NCBI GenBank assembly: GCA_027943335.1
Contig: BSBK01000760.1
Coordinates: 1,325,001 to 1,389,000, forward strand
Length of the DNA: 64,000 nucleotides
Source of the DNA: Chamaecyparis obtusa
Taxonomy: Eukaryota; Streptophyta; Pinopsida; Cupressales; Cupressaceae
Reading direction: 5' to 3'
The position numbers were made by a program, and so were the translations under genes. Shown one piece after another: positions 1 to 12,023 of this stretch. The notes beneath the pieces were generated by a model that did not search any database, was not told the origin of the DNA, and saw nothing but the letters and a program-made list of their open reading frames with translations. Position 1 is the first letter of the stretch. Each line of letters opens with the position of its first letter.

Positions 1-574
1 TTTCACCAAGGCACATTTTCAATTTTATTTTTTTTGAAGAAGGCAAGCTTTTTAGATAATGCTCCTTGAAAGGATAAACCATAATATGCCAAGGATTCAA
101 AATGATATGCTCAAAGATGCTGATAGGGAAAGGGAGATGGAAGAGAAAATAGAGGATAAAGTTTTATGTAAAGTGAGTGAGGTTGGAAGATAGGAGGAAT
201 AGGCAAATGAGGAAAAAGGATAGAAGGTAGAAGGATAATGAATGGAAGGATTGTGAAAGGGTGGATGGAAAGGAAGGCAAGGTCAACATCAACACACACC
301 TTGAAGGGTGGTGAGAGGATGGAGGAAACATGAATGAAAGAATACGTGAAGGAATATGGTGAATGGATAGTAGAGGTTGTGGTTTAGGCGCATGGAATGG
401 AAGAATATTTTTGGAGGGAAATGAAGTGGAAGCCTTTAGAAGCTTGAATGTCAATTTCACTTTTTTCTCAACACCAAACTCTTTCAAGAGAGACTTTGGA
501 ATCCATATAGCCATAGGATTTTTATTTCCTTTTGATGATCTCGAGAGAATATCTTCAATGATGGATTTTGGAAC

Positions 575-2455
575 TCATACTTGTCTTGTAGTTTTTTTCT
601 TAGATATCTCTTTTGACTTTATGTTTCCATGTCTATTAGAGGAGACATGGTGATCTTCTTTTTTTGATAGATTCTTGTATTGCTTCTTTTTCTTGTATTG
701 AACATTCAAGTTACTTCCAAAAGACTTGGGACTTGAGGAAGAAGGAGGATATGACTGGTTTAGATGGGTGGGTAGATGAAAAGGATTCAAGGGTATGCAT
801 CTATGTTGATCTTGAGGAAAGATGGGAGATGGAGGGATGTAAGGACCCAAGATGGATGGTGAATAAGGAGAGTTAGGAGGGGAAAGTGAAGGGACATAAG
901 GACCCAATATGGAAGGTAGATGTGAAGCTCTTAGTAGTGGTGGAGGAGGTCCAAGGATGGATGCGGAAGATGCAAAAGGATAATCAATAAGTTCATCAAC
1001 ATCTATATGGCAACCAAGGATATCAACATCTTTAGAGTGAGCATTAGGATTTTCAATAGAATCATGGATATCTTGAATATGAACAACTTCTTTGATAGGA
1101 TTTTTCAAAGCTTGCAAAGACTTAGGAAGAGTAGAAAGTGAAAGTGAACCTGGAGTGGTAGAATAAGAAGATGGAAGACTTTGATCTTGACAAAGATCTT
1201 TGGATAGCATAAGCGCATAATTTTTCTCTTGATTTTCAATAGGCTTAACATTGGAAGTAACAACACCATTTTTGACAACCTTAATGGAAGTATCATCTTT
1301 GGAAAGCACAAGTGTAGTAAGGTTATTTTGATTGTCAATAAGCTCAACTGTGTAAGTAGTAGCTTGATCTTGCTTAGGAGAAGACTTAAGACATGGTGGA
1401 ATGCATGAAAAAGGGTGTGTAGGATCAAAAGAACCATGAAGCGGATAAGAGACATCACGAAAAGGACTAGATGACATGGAGGGTTCTTGATCTTGATCTT
1501 TCTTTATGTTCTTTTCTTCATCATTTTTAGAGTCCTCTTGACATGGAGCCACTTCTAAGGACAAGGAAGCATGTTGGAATGATATGGAAGACTTTGGAAG
1601 AGATGGTGAAGGACTAGCTGAAGTAGGCATTATAGCATATGAAGGCTTAGGCTCTTTAGGTTTATCATTATTGAAAGTATTTGCAGCCAAGTGAAGGTTA
1701 GCTTGAGTTTCTTTAAGAGGTAGCCTTGGAGGATAACTATAGGGAATCACATGAAAAGTATCAAGGCTTGTGTTGGATGAAGGTTTTGTGAAAGATTTGA
1801 AAGACTCGGAAGCTTTAGGAAATGTATGGGTATTGGAGGAAGTAGGGGATGGAAGGGAACCATCACAAGACAAAGGTTTAACATTAACATGATCTTGCTT
1901 GAGAGTGCAATCTTTATTTTCAGCCTGAGAGTTCTTAGAGTAGAGATCCTTGTAGTATTGATGCTTCAAGCTAGCACGATGCATTTTATAGTCCTCAGCA
2001 GTAGTAGATGGACCATAATCAAGGTATTGTCCATAAAAGCCATCAAAATCTTTTTCAAAATCAAAATCATATGGATCACCATCATGATCTATCCAATGTG
2101 ATGGCCCATTTGTAGTAAGTAGGAACACATGACGATGAGGACTCTTAGGAACAGAGGTGTCATAGGTATCATTACATTGTCTATCGTCATAGTCATCATA
2201 GTCTCCAAAGTTGGATGTGTCACTCTCTATGGAAGAGGTATCATAAGGGTTATTAAATTGCTCAAATTCTATCTAGGGGCATGGTGACATGTACAAGTCT
2301 TTATCAAATGGAAAAGGGCATAGAGCTTCCCTGGAGAATTCCTTGGGTTCCTTTTCTTTCTCAAGTTTGTTAAGATGGACTTGCATAGCATGTATCTATT
2401 TCATCATAGCGGTGATCAGAATTTCTTCCTTATGCGTACTGATTCTTTGAGACAT
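575..2455 (-). pseudogene. gag N-terminus joined to Pro/Ser-rich ORF of element C
   Basis: A single frame of 627 codons can be read from the ATG at 2,455 to 575, interrupted by TAG at 2,398-2,396 and 2,275-2,273, both easily derived from CAG. The first 60 codons match the start of element B gag (the EKEPKEFSREALCPFPFDK block, also seen at 37,560-37,700). After the second stop the sequence changes. It is acidic and Tyr/Asp-rich (around HWIDHDGDPYDFDFEKDFDG), then Pro/Ser-rich with proline runs, ending in a Lys-rich tail. The 517 codons from 2,128 to 575 are open, the longest uninterrupted ORF here. I do not recognise the C-terminal part. The gag capsid domain seen in A and B is absent, so this may be the packaged ORF of a pol-less element. 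Confidence 0.55.
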
Positions 2456-2589
2456 GTGTACTAATTCTCAATAGCTACTGATATGTTCTTGACACAGTGA
2501 TTTGTATGATAGATTCTGGAAATAGGCTATAAAAAGCTGAAGTATCTGGCAATTTTGACAATTTTTTGACAACTTTCAAAAATTTTCCA

Positions 2590-2930
2590 AACGACACTCT
2601 GCAGACTCATACGATAGTGGGTAGGCTATGAAACAATAGTTGAAAAGCTTGTACGATAGTGGGTATGCAATGAAATGACAGTTGAAAATCTCATATGACA
2701 GTTGTAAGCAGGATTTGATTTCTTGAAATTTGCTGGGATGAAAACTCGTAAGACACTGGGTTGGTTATCATACGACAGTTGGGTAGCAATGAAATGATAG
2801 TTGACAATATCATACGACAGTTGCAAGATTTTGACTTTTGAATTTTCTGGCATAAAAAACTCATATGACACTGGGTTTTCTATCATACGACAAATGGGTT
2901 GTAATGAAATGACACTTGATGGAAACTCGT
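2590..2930. repeat. Degenerate CATACGACAGTTG-type repeats in element C leader
   Basis: The phrase 'cat-a-c/t-gac-a-g/c-t' (catacgacag, catatgacag, gtacgatagtggg, cgtaagacactggg) recurs about every 40-70 bases with variable spacers, alternating with 'gcaatgaaatgacagttga'. It lies in the untranslated leader between the PBS and the ORF. The leader of element A has comparable 'gtgcgata' and 'tgtgatag' phrases at 16,030-16,200 and 17,580-17,800, so this kind of repetition may be a family trait rather than chance. Confidence 0.5.
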
Positions 2931-5185
2931 ATGACTTTTGACTTCTTGAAATGATTTTTGACTCTAAAAAGGATTTTACTTTAGATTTTACAAATTTTGA
3001 GTTTTCAGATTCGGATTGTTTGCAAATTTCAATGTCCAAATTTGAAGATTGTAACAGATTTGTTCATTTTTAATAACCAAAGAGATAAACAAGCATGCAA
3101 AATAGTAAGCAAGTGATTTCAAGCATGTCTAAAAACAATGAACAAGGGCAAAAGAAACCTTGCGCATGAACAATCAAGTGACTTATTCATTCTAATCCTT
3201 AGAAGCACTAATTGTGTATGTTCCAAAAATATTTTGCAATAATGCACATATACCCTATAAAATGAAAATTTGGCCTCGCTAGGGTTTTTAGTAATGGTTT
3301 GACTCTGCAACTTTTATGATCCAAAGGGGTGAACTCCAATCCCGGTGCACTAGGGTTTTGACACAGTCTAAGAACTTAATCTTCAGTAGCTGCTAGGGAG
3401 ATCTGACAACCCAACAATGAACCATACCCATGGATATTTCTTCCACAAGGACATTTATATAGTGGCTATCACTACCATGGTGAAAATGGCTATTACCGCT
3501 TGAGGTTCTATCAATGTAGTTTTCCCTATGAAGGGATTGTCTGCTATGGTTAACCCTCTCTAAAGGTGACTCACAGTAGTATACCACAAGGGGAATTGGC
3601 TCTAGATCCAAGGTTTTGATGCCTCTTCACTTTTAACCCAAACAAAGCAAGCAGATTAATCTGACATGCTAAGACAAAGTTTGTCTCACCAAGGTCTATG
3701 ATATCAACCCCACGTGATCTATCAACCTCTCTAGAGAGAGAATGTATCAATCAATAAGGGAAGATGCACGAACCAAGTAGAACATGAGATGCACTAAGCA
3801 TCCTCCCCACCTACAAGAGATCCCTCATTGAGAAGGGTTTTGCTAGGAACCCACTCTCTCAAGATCCACAAATAGTGTTCATGGGGCCTAATTACTATGT
3901 GAGTACAGATATATGTTTCCAAAAGAAAATCTACCAAAAGTACCCAAAAAAGTAGAAAGAGGAACACTTAACGCTTAAAGTGAATATGAGATGAGTCCAT
4001 AAGGTGGAACACTTAACACCTCACACAAGCTGAAAATGAGTCCCCAACTTAGAAAACAAGTGAGTTCCTAAAAGCACAAATGGGTTGCCTGGTGGAACAA
4101 TTAACGCTTCTCTCCTGTAGACCCCTCCCCTTTATGGCACTGAGATTACAACCACGGGGTGGAAAGAGGGGCTGGTAGATTTAGTGAGTCCAATAACCCA
4201 AGATAGAAATCAAGATCAATCACAAGTATCTAAGACTACTTAATGAATGCTTAAGGGGTCACAACCTAGTATCAATTATGCAAATGTGTACAAATAGACA
4301 AAAGTATGAAAAGATGCACACAAGCCAGACACATAAGAGATTTATTTTAAGTCCAAATTGAAATTTTATTAGATGGAGAATACCTAGGATCCTCACAATG
4401 TGTTTAGTAGATTTTACCTAAATTTTAGCAATTCTTGTTGAGCTTTTCCATGCAAGCAAGTGACGAACTCTCCAACAAGCAAACAAGCAAACAAGATATG
4501 CAAAATATATTCAACTTATGAAAACCATAGGGTTAGCTCTAAAAATCAATTATTATCAGCAATAATAACCAGCAATTAACCCAAATGACAACTCATACCA
4601 TTCATTGAACCATGTTAAAAAAAAAAGTGCATACCCATCACAAAACTTTATTTTTTTTGCTGCATTTGACCTAGTCAACAAGATCTGATTTTTCTTTTAT
4701 GATTTTGGCCACAAAAATAGAAATTAAAAACAAAGACCCCTACTAAAAAATAAAGAGCTTTCCAAAAATATAAATTTTTTAGAAAAATCTATTCATTTGT
4801 GCCCTAGAGACCAATTTTATCAAAATAGACTAGTTTTTATAAATTGACTATTTGAGCTATTATATTGCATCCAAATTTAAAATAAAAAGAATGGACCCCC
4901 TATATAATTTAAAGAGATTTCTGAAAATATAAAAATTTCTAAAAAATATGCTGATTTGAGTCAAATATTAATTTTTTCTATAATTTCAAGAAAAAATTAT
5001 TAAAAATTCAAAACATCTCAAAAAATTTTAAATTTTTTACTGTAGCTTCTCTGATATGTGTCCAACCTGCAAAAAAAAATTTAAGAGCAAAAATCCAAGC
5101 CATTTGAGAGATAAAATTAAATATTTAAAACTTTAGGGCTTTAGCTCCCCAAAAAAATCAAAACTAGCATGTAAAGGTGGGTCTC
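2931..5185. other. Untranslated leader of element C
   Basis: No convincing coding sequence is present. The stretch is A/T-rich with many in-frame stops on both strands and ends at the PBS. Short ORFs such as 3,393-3,611 show no recognisable motif. I read it as the 5' untranslated leader of the minus-strand element. Confidence 0.4.
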
Positions 5186-5202
5186 CCCACGGTGGGTGCC
5201 AG
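5186..5202 (-). other. Primer binding site of element C
   Basis: On the minus strand the sequence TGGCACCCACCGTGGGG follows the LTR end (..CATACACACA) after a 4-base spacer. It starts with the TGG expected of a tRNA-complementary PBS. Element A carries almost the same 17-mer at the same spacing. I do not assign the tRNA. Confidence 0.65.
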
Positions 5203-5206
5203 AAAT

Positions 5207-5845
5207 GTGTGTATGAAAATTGTACTTGATCTGTAGACACAACACTTCAGTAAAACATTAGAGGTTAGCTATAATCAAAATCATGCAAAATTGAAATCTA
5301 CTCTAACCAAATGATTTACTGCCTTCTAGTAGGTGTGAGATTAATGTTCTCAGATTGTTATCGAGATCAGTGACCTAGACAACACCTAAACGAAGGATTT
5401 GAATGCCAAACTGATATGAAATATGAATGAAATTAATGTATTTTTTTGATATTTTCTATGCAATAATAATGAAAAACTGATATGAATCTATGCTAATATG
5501 GAAATTGATATGCAATGCTAATCCAGAAATGATATGATATGAGAATGAAAATTCTAACAATAATATGAAAGCTATGAATTTGAAATTGATCTCACAAAGG
5601 TGTTGATTTGCAAGAGCTTTGATTTTCCCAATTCCAATTCTCCAACATGATTGTGCAAATATATGAGATGAATTATGAAGAGCTAAAGCCTTGGTTTTAT
5701 AGAAATCTAGGGCTTTGGAGGTGCATGAGAAAAATCCATAAATCACTCAAATAACTCAGCTTGATTTTTGAGTTATTTTTAAATAAAGATAATTAAGTCA
5801 CAAAAATCATGCAAAAGCACAGTTTAACTTGAATTAGAAGTTTAG
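5207..5845 (-). repeat. Truncated 5' LTR of element C
   Basis: From TGTGTGTATG at 5,207 rightwards the sequence parallels the element B LTR (20,292 onward), sharing 'tgtagacacaacactt', 'tttactgccttctagtaggtg' and 'caacacctaaacgaaggattt'. Similarity fades near 5,845, well before the TGTAATACC start seen in the complete 1,276-bp LTR. The outer half has been lost or replaced. Confidence 0.7.
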
Positions 5846-7340
5846 ATCAGTGAGAGGTAGTGCGAGCTGCATATGATCATGGACTCTACATATAGGTTGT
5901 ACCAGAGGGTTAGAGAGCACCATAGTACTCTCAAAGGGTAGACATGTTGGACATGGTACCTGACAGGGTGGTGGCATCACGTCCACCACCACCAGCACCT
6001 TGTGATGGGGCTAGCCAGACTTAGGTTTAAGTTGATAGATGTATAGAGACATACCCTGGGACATTATCTAGATTTTGGATCCCACATTGTATTTGTATCA
6101 TGACATTTATATATATGAGATTTACTGGATGTTTGATATATCTTGTGTATTTGTCCCACTTGTCATGGATGTTTCAATTTTTATATTGTCTTGTCATATT
6201 GCTCAAAATGCATGTTATATATGCTCATGTATAATCTCTCTCATAGATGTATGTTTATTTGTCATGTTTATGATATAGACTCATGTGTTTGAAAATGATC
6301 TCTTTAGGATATAGATATGATGATAAGATTAACCCCCTATGATGACAGGAAAATGATGTGACGTGAAAGCCAAGGAGTGAAAGACATGATCGAGAAAAGG
6401 AAAGGTGAGCGCAGTTGACCAACAAATCCACAAAAGATGAAAGCAGAGCTCTCTCCATATGCAAGATGCAAAACTAAACTAACATGAACCTAAAAATGCA
6501 AGCTACTATGAAAAGTGGTTTACTTGCAAGGTCACAAAGCTTTTAGACTCTAATATTCATCATTGAGTGTTATTGGTAGCATCACAAGATCATACAATAC
6601 ACATTAGTATGACTATGTGAATCTGAATATGATCTATATCAGATAGATATGTGGGAATCCCACCTAGGCATCAAAGATATATAGGTCAAGATGGCTAGTG
6701 CAATGAGATTACCTAAGTTTAATATAGAAATATTATTCTTGTATCAAGACACAAGAAAATTCAAGATGACAATAAGCATGCACTTATGAAAATAGTCAAG
6801 GATAATATCTTGTAGACCCTAATGTCAAGTGGAACAAGCATAAATGCTAATGACAGTTAGGACCAACAAAATATACCCACAAGAAGAAAAGGCAATAAAA
6901 TATGTCCTCATGCCCCCAGTCTTCTAGCTCAGCATCATCGAAAACTATTAGGGAGAGAACACTCATCAAAGAAATCATCATAGACAACACACATAGAAAT
7001 AAAGTCAAACAAGTCTCAATGAGTGGAGTGTTTAAGTGCATGTGTGTAGGTCATAGAGTCAAAATTTGAGTATCACATCTATCAGTGGAAATATCATATC
7101 ATGCTAGACTGTGGGTAGGATATCTAATAAGTGTTAAGAAACACTTGATGCTAGGGTAGTGTTGAAAAACACTATTTGTGGTGGTGTTAAAAAACACCAT
7201 TTTCAAGGATGTCCTAAAGACCAACGCATCCTAGAGACCAAAGCTAACACATTTATGCCCCCTAGAAAAAGACAAAGACCAATTCTAAACCAAGGCCACA
7301 AGGTCAAGACATGATGGAGAAAGGCTAAGTGTTGAGGATG
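5846..7340. other. Unassigned intergenic/retroelement remnant
   Basis: I recognise no gene. The stretch contains LTR-like phrases (for example 'ggatcccacattgtatttgta' near 6,078) and a local 'gtgttaaaaaacac' repetition at 7,125-7,200. The neighbouring element C LTR is broken at its left edge and no element A 3' LTR can be identified, so it may be remnants of either. Confidence 0.3.
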
Positions 7341-7420
7341 CATGCTAAGAAACAAGGGTGTAAAGGCCTCAAGTAGCGCCTGTTTCCATATTTTCACCAC
7401 TTGGAGATTTTTTTATTTTT

Positions 7421-7620
7421 TCAATTTTTTTGTATTTTTGCTACCAAGGTGCCTATTTCCAGGTTTTCACCAAGGCACTTTTTCTATTTTTTTGAACTTT
7501 TTGCATTTTTTGATTTTTTTGTATTTTTTCAGGACTTTATATGCTTTTTAGGATTTTTTCAACATCATATATGAATTTTTTTGGATTTTTTTTAGGATCA
7601 ATAAGATATGTACAAAGGAT
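7421..7620 (-). repeat. T-rich 3' segment shared by elements A, B and C
   Basis: On the plus strand 'gctaccaaggtgcctatttccaggttttcaccaaggcac' is embedded in long T runs. Nearly the same phrase lies at 23,696-23,737 downstream of the element B integrase, and its end lies at 1-30 in element C. It marks the 3' untranslated region of this family. Confidence 0.6.
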
Positions 7621-7817
7621 GCCCCCATACAGAATAAGCATTATGGGTAGAACTTCTTTAGGTGCAAGACATTGATAGGCTTAGGGATCTATTCTCCCTC
7701 TGGATTAGATAGTAAATAAGCACCTAATCCAAAAGCAGCAATAATAATATATGGTCCAAGCCAATTAGGTTCAAATTTTCCCTTTTTCTCTCTATGTTGT
7801 TGGTTCCTAGGGTTTTC

Positions 7818-9035
7818 TCATAGGACAAGACCCCCCACTTGAAATTCTCTAGGGTGAACCTTCTTGTTGAATGCTTTGGACATACACTTTTGGTAGACTC
7901 TCATGTGATTAAATGATGCTTTATGCTTTTCATCTAGAAGTTCTAGTTCTTGCAGCCTCATGGCATGAAAGTCTTCATCTGTAACTAGACCTTTAAAGGA
8001 AACTCTGAGTGAAGGAATCTCCACCTCTAAAGGTAACACTGCTTCAACACCATAAGTGAGGGCAAAAGGAGTAGCCCCTATTGGAGTATGAATACTCATT
8101 CTATAGGCCCACAAGGCCATATTTATCTGTAGATGCCAATCTCTACCATTCTTGTGAACTGTTCTATGGAGAATCTTGAGAATGGTCTTATTCAAAGCCT
8201 CTGCTTGTCCATTTGCTTGCGGGAAGTAAATGGAGGACCAATGCTATTTTATCTTAAATTTCTTGTAGTGATTTTTAAGGTCCTTGTTTTTAAACTGACC
8301 TCCATTACCAGTGATTATTTTAGAAGGCACTCCATACCAACAGATGATATGGTTCAAAATAAACAAAGAAACTATCTTGCCTGAGGCAACAGAAAGTGGG
8401 ACAGCTTCTACCCATTTGGTAAAGTAATTAGCAACAGTGATAATGAATTTGTGTCCACCTGATGAGTTGGGATGAATCTACCCAACAAGGTCAAAGGCCC
8501 AATGCTGAAATGGTTAATGAGAAATAGAAGGAATAAGCTCCCTTCTTGGAGCATGTATTGGGTTACCGTGTTTCTGACACTTTTTGCATGATTTAGAAAA
8601 GGCTACTGCATCTGTCTGCATGGTAGGCCAATAGTAGCCCAACCTAAGCAACCTTTGGGCCATGGAAAGACCATTAGAATGTCCTCCACAAATGCCCTCA
8701 TGAATGTCAGCTAATGCTTGGTTGGACTCATCCTTTTCCAAGCACCTAAGAAGTGTTCCATCTAAACCCCTCCTATACAGATCACCAGAGATAAGGGTGT
8801 GGTGAGAGGCATTTTGTATTAAGTTTCTTTGTTCAGAGTGGTTGAAGGTTTCAAGAATAGTACCATCATGGAGGTATGAGTAAATGGCACCATAGCAGAA
8901 TGACTCATGGCCAACAAGGGTACAAACAACTTCACTTTCTTGGGAGTCATAGATAGGGTAGCATAGCTCTTCCACCAAGAATTTGAATCTGGACTCATGT
9001 TGTTCTAGCTGAAGAAGTGAAGCCAATGTAGCCAT
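7818..9035 (-). pseudogene. Integrase of element A (inactivated)
   Basis: The zinc-binding part is intact at 9,035-8,514: HEGICGGH is followed by CKKC in the HHCC pattern, and CQKHGNPIHAP leads into the core. The core (about 8,515-8,196) can be followed only through stops. WAFDLVG carries the first catalytic Asp, with TAG replacing Trp just after it. The second motif reads TGNGGQF where element B has IDNGGQF, so the second catalytic Asp is Gly. The third motif NGQAEALNK keeps its Glu. The C-terminal part (8,195-7,818) is open and matches element B closely (RTPIGATPF-like block). The lost Asp and the stops mean it cannot work. Confidence 0.8.
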
Positions 9036-9049
9036 AGTGTTAGCTGCTT

Positions 9050-9930
9050 TATTATCTATTCTAGGGATTTTTTGAAATGTAACAAAGGTGAAATATCATC
9101 ACAATGAATCAACCATTTTCTTGTAGGGTACCATTTTTTCATCTTTAGTTTGGTATTCTTCATTAACTTGGTTGACAATTAATTGTGAATCCCCATAAAT
9201 ATGTAGCTCTGTGATTCTCCATTCTATAACAAATAACACTCATGAACCTGAACCATTTTGCATGAAAGAGCCATCAAAGAGCATCTTCCATGTTCTTGTA
9301 GTCATGTACATTATGTGCTCATCTGGAAATTCAACTTGAATTGGTGCTTTATCTTGAATTGGAAAATCAGCCAATTGGTCTATAATGGCTTGTCCTTTTA
9401 TAGCCTTACGCTCAACATACTCTATGTCAAATTATGATAAGATCATCATCCACTTAGCAATTCTACCTATGAGAGCAACCTTACCAAGAAAATATTTGAG
9501 AGGATCAATTTTTGCAATGAGGTGTATTGTATGTGCAAGCATGTAATGTCACAACTTTTGGGAAGCAAACACCACCGCTAGGCAAGATTTTTCAATACTA
9601 GTGTAATTAACCTCATATGACACAAGAGTATGACTGATGTAATATATAGCCCTTACTTTTCTAGTATCATCAAGTTGAGCCAATAATGCCCCCAAAGAAG
9701 ATTTTGTTGCTAACACATACAATATGAGTAGTTTTCCTAGGATAGGAGGTATTAAGATTGGAGGATTGGCCAAGTATTGCTTGATTTGGTCCATGCTTTG
9801 CTGACAATCTTCATTCCAAACAAATTTAACCCCTTTGTGTAAAGTCTTATTGAAGGGTTGAGCTCTATCAGCTAGTTGTGAAATGAACCTCTATATAGAT
9901 TGAAGGCATCCCTAAAGACTCCTCATTTGG
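9050..9930 (-). pseudogene. RNase H and second RNase H of element A
   Basis: The RT-linked RNase H is seen around 9,794-9,549 (LILYVLATKSSLGALLAQ, then IYYISHTLVSYEVNY). It is followed by the connector FDIEYVERKAIKGQ and a second RNase H (FDGSFMQNGSGS, then HIYGDSQLIVNQVN). Compared with element B, about 35 codons are missing between NGSGS and the IEWR block near 9,240, removing the segment that holds the conserved Glu (VEYEAL in B). TGA and TAA stops interrupt the frame. Confidence 0.7.
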
Positions 9931-9959
9931 CTAATATTTTTGGGAGGCGACATATCCAA

Positions 9960-10640
9960 TATTGCTTGAACTTTCTCTGGGTCCACCTCTATTCCTTTAG
10001 CTAAGATGATAAATCCTAGGAGTTTTCTAGAGGTGAATCCATATGCACACTTTTTGGGATTTAATCTCAATTGAAACTATTCCATACGATCTAGAATGAC
10101 TTCCAAATCACCTAGGTGTGTATCCATTTTTTTAGATTTTGCCAAGGTGTCATCCACATAATCTTCCATATTCTTATGCATCATGTCATGGAAGTTATTT
10201 TTCATAGCTCTTTGATAAGTAGCTCCTGCATTCTTTAATCCAAATGGCATGACGTTCTAGCAATAGGTTCCCCATGTGCAAGTGAAAGCAGTCTTTTCCT
10301 GGTCTTCAAGAGCTATCTTGATTTGATTATACCCAGAAAAACCATCCATCAAAGAATAGATCTCATAGCCTGCGGTCATATCCACTATCATGTCTATGTT
10401 TGGAAGTGGAAAATCATCCTTTGGGCATGCTTTATTAAGATCTCTAAAATCTATGCAAATGCAGATGGACTTGTCATGTTTTGAAACTGGTACAATATTG
10501 GATATCTATTTGGCATAATCAATGGCTCTTATAAATCCTACACTGAGGAGTTTTTCTACTTCAGCCTTGACAAGAAGAGCTATGTGAGGATGCATTTTCC
10601 TCAACTTTTGTTTTACTAGTTTGATACCTGGAGCTATGGA
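9960..10640 (-). pseudogene. Reverse transcriptase of element A
   Basis: The order of RT blocks is clear on the minus strand: ICIDFRDLNKACPKDDFPLP, then YSLMDGFSGYNQI, then NVMPFGLKNAGATYQRAM, then MEDYVDDTLAKS near 10,150 with the YVDD catalytic box intact, then LNPKKCAYGFTSRKLLGF. Stops interrupt the frame: TAG replaces Trp before NVMPFGL and Gln in the thumb region. Element B gives an almost parallel copy at 26,923-26,267. Confidence 0.8.
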
Positions 10641-10844
10641 CAAGTGATGCATAATGACATTAGTGTCCAACCCTAGTATGTCTGAGTAAGTCTAAGCAAA
10701 ATTAATCTTCTTGGTTTGTAGGAACTTGGTATATGCTTCTTTTTCTTATGCTAATAAAGACTGAGCTAAATGCACTATTTGTGGAGCCTCTTCTGTATTC
10801 AATTTAACTAGTTGTGTAGGCTCAACAAGAACTAAAGACCTATC

Positions 10845-11984
10845 CTAAAAGTAACTTGGGAGGTGATCAATTACCTCATCCTTGGGTGCCTCAGAGAGGT
10901 TTTCACCCTCAGATACATCCTTTATTTTTACTTTTTTAGGTTCTAACACCACCACACAGTGGTTTTCACCATCATAACTCTTATTCTTTTTTCCTTTTCT
11001 TTTCATTTTGTGACTAAGGTACTTGATATCTGGTTCTATCATGCTTGTAGTTGGTTCACTAGTGGAAGAGACTATGGGATCAAGGGTGTTTAGGTAACAT
11101 GCTATATCATATTCATTTTGGAAAGTTAGGAGCTAAGGCTCTTGATAGCACTGAGACCAATCAATTAGGTGAGGACAGGCAAGGGGTAGGTCAATGACTA
11201 GTTTAATGTTGTGTATGTGAATGGTATCATCTCTAGTGATTACAGAGTTAGGATCTATCAAGTATCCCTCTAAGGTATCCAAATCGGGACTTATCCTACC
11301 AAGAAAAGCATCATCCATGAAAGTGACTTGCAGATTTGAATCCACTAATCCTACACTAGACTCATTAGCTACATCAAGTTGGGCACTATAAGCATAAAGA
11401 ACACCAATGTCCATGTCAATTGTAGAAGAATCAGAGAGAGATTCCCACTCATATTCATGTGAGTCTGTGTCTAAATCCCAACTGGGATGTTTGTACCATG
11501 CATGTTTGCATCATCTAGATGTAGAAGTTGTAATGTCACCAAGGGTAACACCCTCTTGAATGCCATTTGTGTATTGATGTTCTATAATAGGGTCCTCAAC
11601 ATGATCTTCAACAGTGGACTCTTGTTGTTCTATGTTTGAAACTATTGGGTTGGCAATTGGAATATCTAAATCTCCCCATAGGAGATTAGTGATAGGGACC
11701 CAATCTTCACACATGTCCTCCTGATTTGTCAGATTGGGTATGTAGTTTGATTTATCATCACTATCTATCACAGCAAGGATATGAACAATTTTCTTGTTAT
11801 GTATTTCAAAACCTAGGTCAACCATTGTTTTAGATCTACAGCCAAAAAGAGCATGATCGAGTGGTTCAACTCTAGCATCTAATCTACGACTGAGAGGGCC
11901 ATGACCTGGATAGCCCATGTTCTTGATGAGAGTATAGCCTCTTCCATAGAACTTAGGAGAGGGAGAGAAGTTTTCATTATGCAA
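10845..11984 (-). pseudogene. Protease-RT linker of element A with glycine-rich motif
   Basis: Three open segments (11,984-11,511, 11,414-11,133, 11,042-10,845) correspond to the region between protease and RT. The first contains GRGYTLIKNMGYPGHGPLSR, a glycine-rich stretch that resembles a G-patch. The last contains a lysine cluster (KMKRKGKKNK) and EGENLSEAPKDE, conserved in element B at 27,164-27,688. Function beyond linking is not known to me. Confidence 0.5.
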
Positions 11985-12023
11985 GTATTTGTCTTCTCTA
12001 TAGATCCAGTCCTTGACAGCTAC

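Larger units (their letters stand above)
1..5845 (-). mobile_element. Element C: partial Ty3/gypsy-type retroelement
   Basis: This is a minus-strand LTR retroelement, entering the window from the left. Reading right to left it holds a truncated 5' LTR (5,207 to about 5,845), a primer binding site (5,186-5,202), a leader of about 2.7 kb and one long ORF (2,455-575). It then reaches a T-rich segment at positions 1-60 whose 'ttcaccaaggcac' phrase recurs after the integrase of elements A and B. Its LTR resembles that of element B, so they belong to one family. No protease, RT or integrase is visible, which suggests a non-autonomous derivative, although its 3' LTR lies outside the window. Confidence 0.7.

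Noticed and set aside
7342..7551. Phe-rich plus-strand ORF
   Set aside because: Translation of a T-rich 3' untranslated segment shared by elements A, B and C.
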